64,000 bases of DNA from Quillaja saponaria (taxonomy: Eukaryota; Streptophyta; Magnoliopsida; Fabales; Quillajaceae). This document shows positions 60,601-64,000 of the stretch, piece by piece. Every line of letters begins with the position of its first letter. The stretch's first letter is position 1. Location of the stretch: assembly GCA_029379385.1 (NCBI GenBank), contig CM055611.1, positions 16,128,062 to 16,192,061 on the forward strand. Direction: 5' to 3'. Under the pieces are notes generated by a model. It saw nothing but the letters and a program-made list of their open reading frames with translations. It was not told where the DNA came from and made no database searches. The translations under genes were made by a program, and so were the position numbers.

Positions 60601-60762
60601 TAATTATAGAATCTAAACTAGGAATAAAAGGAAGACAGGTGTTAGGAAGAAAATGCACATGTTAATTTAGAGAATGACAAATGGAAGGTTGTAATTTTAG
60701 AGAACTAAAAGGGTAAAATAGGAAATAAAACTTTCTCCTAAATCCAAGCTTTGGGCCGTGCA

Positions 60763-60771
60763 CTATAAATA
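60763..60771 (+). promoter_or_regulatory. TATA box of the gypsy LTR
   Basis: CTATAAATA after GGGCCGTGCA; the expected transcription start is near 60,795. This would place the U3/R boundary about 1.04 kb into the LTR. Confidence 0.6.
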
Positions 60772-62260
60772 GGAAGGAGAAGGTGACCGAAAATGCATAG
60801 GCAAGGTAAGTGTGCATTAAAGTGAGAAAAAAAAAGTGAGAAAGCAAAGAAAATGAGAGAGTAAAGAAGGAAAAGGAAAAACCATGAACTAGGAGGAAAG
60901 AAAAGGAAAACTAAGAGCTAGGAGGAAGAAAAGAAAAACAAAAAGGAAAGGGAGGTAGAGGTGTAGGAGAAAACAAAGAAAAGAAAGAAAAAACTAAATC
61001 TAATAGGCAAGTAATCATGCATTCCTTTGTTTTATTTTACCTTTGCTTTAAAAAATTATCTCCTTGTGACTCTTATACTCTTCTTATATGTGAAAGCATG
61101 CATGAATCCCTTTTGGAAAACTTAAAGAAAATGAGGAAAGGATGAATTATTCTAGTAGCTTGTCTTGAATTCATGTTAGCCGAAGTTCACCAAGTGTTCC
61201 AAAAGAAGGATGCTCAAACCATAATATGAATTCTACTATTGAGAGGCCGTATCATGGATACGAGAGGTTAGTACCATGAGTACATCAAAGTCCTTGTAAG
61301 GCATGCCTCGGGTTTGCATGAATCGGTTAAGAAAGTTACTAAGGAGTGGCAATGAGGAAAAAGAGTTAAATTGCATTACATATTCCCATATTTTAAAACC
61401 GCTATCAAGAATCCTTAGTTGTTTATGTATGAATGCTTGTTAAGGTTCGACTTACTTTTCTAAATCTTAATGAGCAAATTGATTAATTCCATGGATGTGT
61501 AATGTTCTTCCTTGGAGAAAGGTGTGGTCTATGTAACGGAAAGAGGGCAAGCAGTTGATTGTTGGAATGGAGTAAGGGATAAAATGGTCTTGTGAAGGTC
61601 CTTAATGTATAATTATGTAGTTAGAATTTTTACTTAGATCTAGTAAGCTTATTAGTGTAAAGGCTCCTCTTTGGTCAAGATCATGTATATAGATATGTAA
61701 ATATATAAATGAAAAGAGTATGAGGCCAAGCCTCTTTGTAACCCTTAGTGTTTAGTCTAGGTAAGAAAATTCCTTAAGGAAACAAAGATGTAAATTTTGG
61801 CTAAGACAACTTACAAGAGTATCAGTTGACTAAAGAACAAATGAAACAAATGGCAATGTCAATTGGGATGAATTGTGTAAGGGATATAGGACCAATCGGC
61901 CAAGTAGTAATTTACTAAGGATGTACTAAAAGGAGAATCAAGAATATAGAGTTATAAATCAATCTTAGTTTAATGAATCAATAAATAATTAATTAAAGAT
62001 ATAAGTTTGAGCTCATAGGTAATAATTTAGTTAAGTAATGTTCAAGATAACTATTTAAGTAAGAAAGTTTAAGGAAACTAATTAGGATGTTCCCTTGAAA
62101 TAAGCAAAATAAAAGAAGAATAAATTAAAGCAAGGATGATTCGGTTTTAGAAGGATAAAGGAAGAGTTTTGGTGTCAACTTAGTTAATAAGTGATTATAA
62201 CTCAATTAAGGCATTAATTAGATTAAGTAAAGGATTAAGGAAGGTAATGTGTTACAATTA

Positions 62261-62272
62261 TGGTATCAGAGC
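62261..62272 (+). other. Primer-binding site (initiator tRNA-Met)
   Basis: TGGTATCAGAGC is complementary to the 3' end of plant initiator tRNA-Met. It starts four bases after the LTR end, as in many plant LTR retrotransposons. Confidence 0.9.
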
Positions 62273-62633
62273 AACGGTTTGGGACATAAGTTAGGTAAGG
62301 AGGCCTAAAGCATCTTGCCATGGTTTCGTTACATGTGACCTTTTCTAAAAGTTTGGTTATGTGTTCCTTATTTCGGTTATGTACATATTGCTTGAAATAT
62401 TTGCAAATTGTTAACATGGCAAGAAAGTAATACATGTCACATGTATTGCATATATGTGTTCCACATAAATATGTATGTTATGTGATAATTGTTGAAAGTG
62501 CTATAAAAAAAAAAAAGTGCTAAATGTTGTGTGTATAGTAATAAGGAAGGGAATATGACATAGTAGGACACGTTAGGATGTCCTGTTTTAGGAACGAAAA
62601 AGAAATTTGTCCCATTTAAAGGGTAATTACATT

Positions 62634-62675
62634 TGTTACAGATATGGAAAGGAGCGTCACATAACTAGAGCCTAC
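62634..62675 (+). pseudogene. Decayed gag zinc knuckle of the gypsy element
   Basis: The frame reads CYRYGKERHITRAY. In a working CX2CX4HX4C knuckle positions 4 and 14 are Cys; both are Tyr here, each one G-to-A change away from Cys, while the first Cys and the His remain. It is the only recognisable coding trace of gag. Confidence 0.7.
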
Positions 62676-62770
62676 CCAAAAGTCAATGACCAAAGAGCTC
62701 TTAGGAATCCAGTAGCAATGGGTCGAGTATTCTAACAATGTTATATTAGGTAAGTGTATATTAAATGGCA

Positions 62771-62935
62771 AGATATGTTAATATTAACTCTCTAAGGCAT
62801 ACCAAGATGAATAAAGTAAATATCCTAAGGTTTATAGAGATAGATAAAGTGAATACCCTGAGGATTACCAAGAAAGATAAAGCGAATACCCTGAGGTTTT
62901 CTAAGATGGATAAAGTGAATACTCTGAGGTATTGC
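62771..62935 (+). repeat. 33-bp tandem repeat encoding an 11-residue repeat
   Basis: About five units. The clearest three read DKVNTLRITKK, DKANTLRFSKM and DKVNTLRY in a frame that opens at 62,765 and closes at 62,956 (63 codons). The DNA units share GATAAAGTGAATACCCTGAG. The array replaces the place where pol would be. No known protein was recognised; it may be a remnant of a spacer or simply a minisatellite. Confidence 0.85.
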
Positions 62936-63071
62936 CATGGGAGGACATTTAACTAAAATGTCTTATACAAGAATGTTATACTTTGTTTAAAAAGTAAACA
63001 AGAGAGAGATTGTTTAGGTTAATGCAAGATTGTTTAGATTAATGCTTGAAATTTGAGGACAAAATTATTTT

Positions 63072-63086
63072 AAAGGGGTGGAATAT
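63072..63086 (+). other. Polypurine tract of the gypsy element
   Basis: AAAGGGGTGGAATAT directly precedes the 3' LTR start. It would prime second-strand synthesis. Confidence 0.75.
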
Positions 63087-63486
63087 TGTAACACCTCCTA
63101 ATTAATACCTAAGTAATTATAGGATAAGTAATTATCTTAAGAGCTAAATAGGATTTGAAATTTAGTATCAAGTTTATACGTATTATTTCATGTATAGGAA
63201 TAGTGCATGTGCATATAAAAATATATATAGGATACGTATTAGTATAGGAGTAGTATATACTTATAAAATAAGTATAAATACACATACGTATATACGTATT
63301 GGGGAAAAATACACATGCATGAATAAAAAAACATGGATATGCATTGGAACAAAGATAAAAAAATGTTACATGGTGGTGTTGGAAAAAGAAGGGAAAATAA
63401 AAAAATATAGGGTACTTGCTTGAAAAGAAAATGTGAGGAATTAGGTGTAAGAAGAAGGTTAAGTATGACAATTTATAATAAATGAG
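63087..63486 (+). repeat. Gypsy 3' LTR, first 400 bases
   Basis: Collinear with 59,754-60,180 through AATTATAGGATAAGTAATTA, TAGGAATAGTGCAT and GGAATTAGGTGTAAGAAGAA. The match stops within AATAAATGA at about 63,486. Frames seen here on both strands are LTR sequence and not genes. Confidence 0.8.
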
Positions 63487-63490
63487 AACA

Positions 63491-63998
63491 CTATAATTGA
63501 GTATCCCAGACAAAAGCTAAATAGGCTTGATACTTCTTCCTAAAAAGTTGTCTCGCTTGAATAGCTGAAATCAGATTGCGAGGAACTTCACTCCGATCCC
63601 CTTGAACAATAGCAGTTGGCTTCTCAAGAATACTGAACTTAATACTCTTATCGTGATAATCTACTAAAGCATGATAATTAGACAACCAATCCATGCCTAG
63701 AATTACATCATACTCTAACATATTTAGTATGATTAAGTCTGCCAAATAATTGTCATCACCCAAAAAAACCTTAAATGAAGGTATATACTAGTCTACAAGA
63801 ATAATTTCCCCCCCGCGGAGTTAAGACTGCTAAAGAGATTTCAAGTGGGTCATATATTCTCTTCACAATGGAAGCAAAATATGGTGAGATGAAAGAATGA
63901 GTAGCTCCTAAACCAAAAAATACTTTAGCACCAATTGAACAAATAGACAAATTACCTGTTACCACTTCATTAGAAGTCTGTGTGTCTCGAGTCATCAA
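63491..63998 (-). pseudogene. Ty3/gypsy aspartic protease fragment, runs off the window
   Basis: Minus-strand frames 63,771-63,998 and 63,491-63,763 give GATHSFISPYFA and then YDVILGMDWLSNYHALVDY, the two ends of a plant gypsy retropepsin. The catalytic Asp-Ser-Gly that normally precedes ATHSF reads Gly-Leu-Gly, and a frameshift separates the halves. After ISAIQARQLFRKKYQAYLA (linker to RT) the sequence ends at about 63,487. The rest of the element lies to the right outside the window or has been lost. Inactive. Confidence 0.88.
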
Positions 63999-64000
63999 AG

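Larger units (their letters stand above)
59754..62256 (+). repeat. Gypsy 5' LTR
   Basis: 2503 bases with TG...CA ends. The preceding five bases are CGAAG; the partner duplication cannot be checked because the 3' end is lost. It contains a TATA box (60,763-60,771), 51-bp tandem units and a purine-rich leader region (60,830-61,010). Confidence 0.85.
59754..63486 (+). mobile_element. Ty3/gypsy-type LTR retrotransposon with reduced interior, 3' LTR truncated
   Basis: The 5' LTR is 59,754-62,256 (TGTAACATCCCC...GTGTTACA). A primer-binding site TGGTATCAGAGC follows after four bases. The interior is only 830 bases: a decayed gag zinc knuckle, an 11-residue tandem repeat and a polypurine tract. The 3' LTR starts at 63,087 (TGTAACACCTCC) and matches the 5' LTR for about 400 bases. 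At about 63,487 the match stops abruptly against minus-strand gypsy pol. The phrase GAGGACAAAATTATTTTAAA before the purine tract is typical of plant Ty3/gypsy 3' ends. No protease, RT or integrase remains, so the element is non-autonomous. Confidence 0.85.

Noticed and set aside
60296..60658. 120-codon minus-strand frame
   Set aside because: Produced by the 51-bp tandem units and GT/AC-rich sequence of the gypsy LTR, with a repetitive Ser/Leu/Pro translation.
63109..63513. 134-codon minus-strand frame
   Set aside because: It is the antisense of the gypsy 3' LTR, Tyr/Phe/Ile-rich and without a domain; the 5' LTR has only a shorter version.
1..64000. CRISPR arrays, bacterial operons, phage or defence systems
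   Set aside because: No direct-repeat/spacer pattern, no ribosome binding sites in front of frames and no prokaryotic gene structure; introns, TATA boxes and retroelements show a plant nuclear origin.

Overview
This is a gene-poor stretch of a higher-plant (eudicot-type) nuclear chromosome. The evidence is the very high A+T content, one plant-specific DUF247 gene with plant-type TATA box, 5' UTR intron and AATAAA signal, and a dense load of plant transposable elements (Ty1/copia, Ty3/gypsy, RTE-type LINE, Mutator-like, CACTA, hAT-derived). The species cannot be named from the sequence. Only one intact protein gene is visible, the DUF247 gene at 20124-21500 (+).

Layout. 1-18,060: non-coding DNA built from diverged copies of the same intergenic unit (about 630-2200, 4380-6190, 7500-9700, 9915-12586, 15060-18060). 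A 2.4-kb Mutator-like element (12597-15023, 10-bp target duplication) lies between the last two. Its terminal inverted repeats each hold six hairpins, and just inside one of them is a TATA box with spliced-leader-like exons. 18,060-21,700: DUF247 gene and promoter. 22,056-25,462: hAT-derived fragment and a solo LTR. 26,637-30,960: CACTA-like element carrying two copies of a Nudix hydrolase exon. 31,053-35,011: minus-strand solo LTR carrying a broken receptor-like kinase fragment. 36,829-49,622: three-level nest, a minus-strand Ty1/copia element split by one solo LTR that is itself split by another. 51,605-54,817: fifth solo LTR of the same family. 57,195-58,018: 5'-truncated RTE LINE. 58,238-58,286: organelle-like tRNA-Trp fragment. 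59,754-63,486: Ty3/gypsy element with 2.5-kb LTR but only 830 bp of interior. 63,487-64,000: minus-strand gypsy protease fragment leaving the window.

The best-supported history comes from target-site duplications. All five members of the long-LTR family (L1-L5) have TG...CA ends and exact 5-bp duplications (ATTAA, AATAA, TAAAC, GCAAG, TCTAT), yet none keeps an interior. The ends are conserved, but a segment near the 5' end differs between copies, and in one copy it is occupied by host kinase sequence. No operon, CRISPR or defence system is present. The most unusual objects are the hairpin-chain Mutator-like element, the LTR family with a changeable cassette, and the short-interior gypsy element with an 11-residue repeat. 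All coordinates were read by eye; junctions of degraded elements are good to about 10-50 bases.
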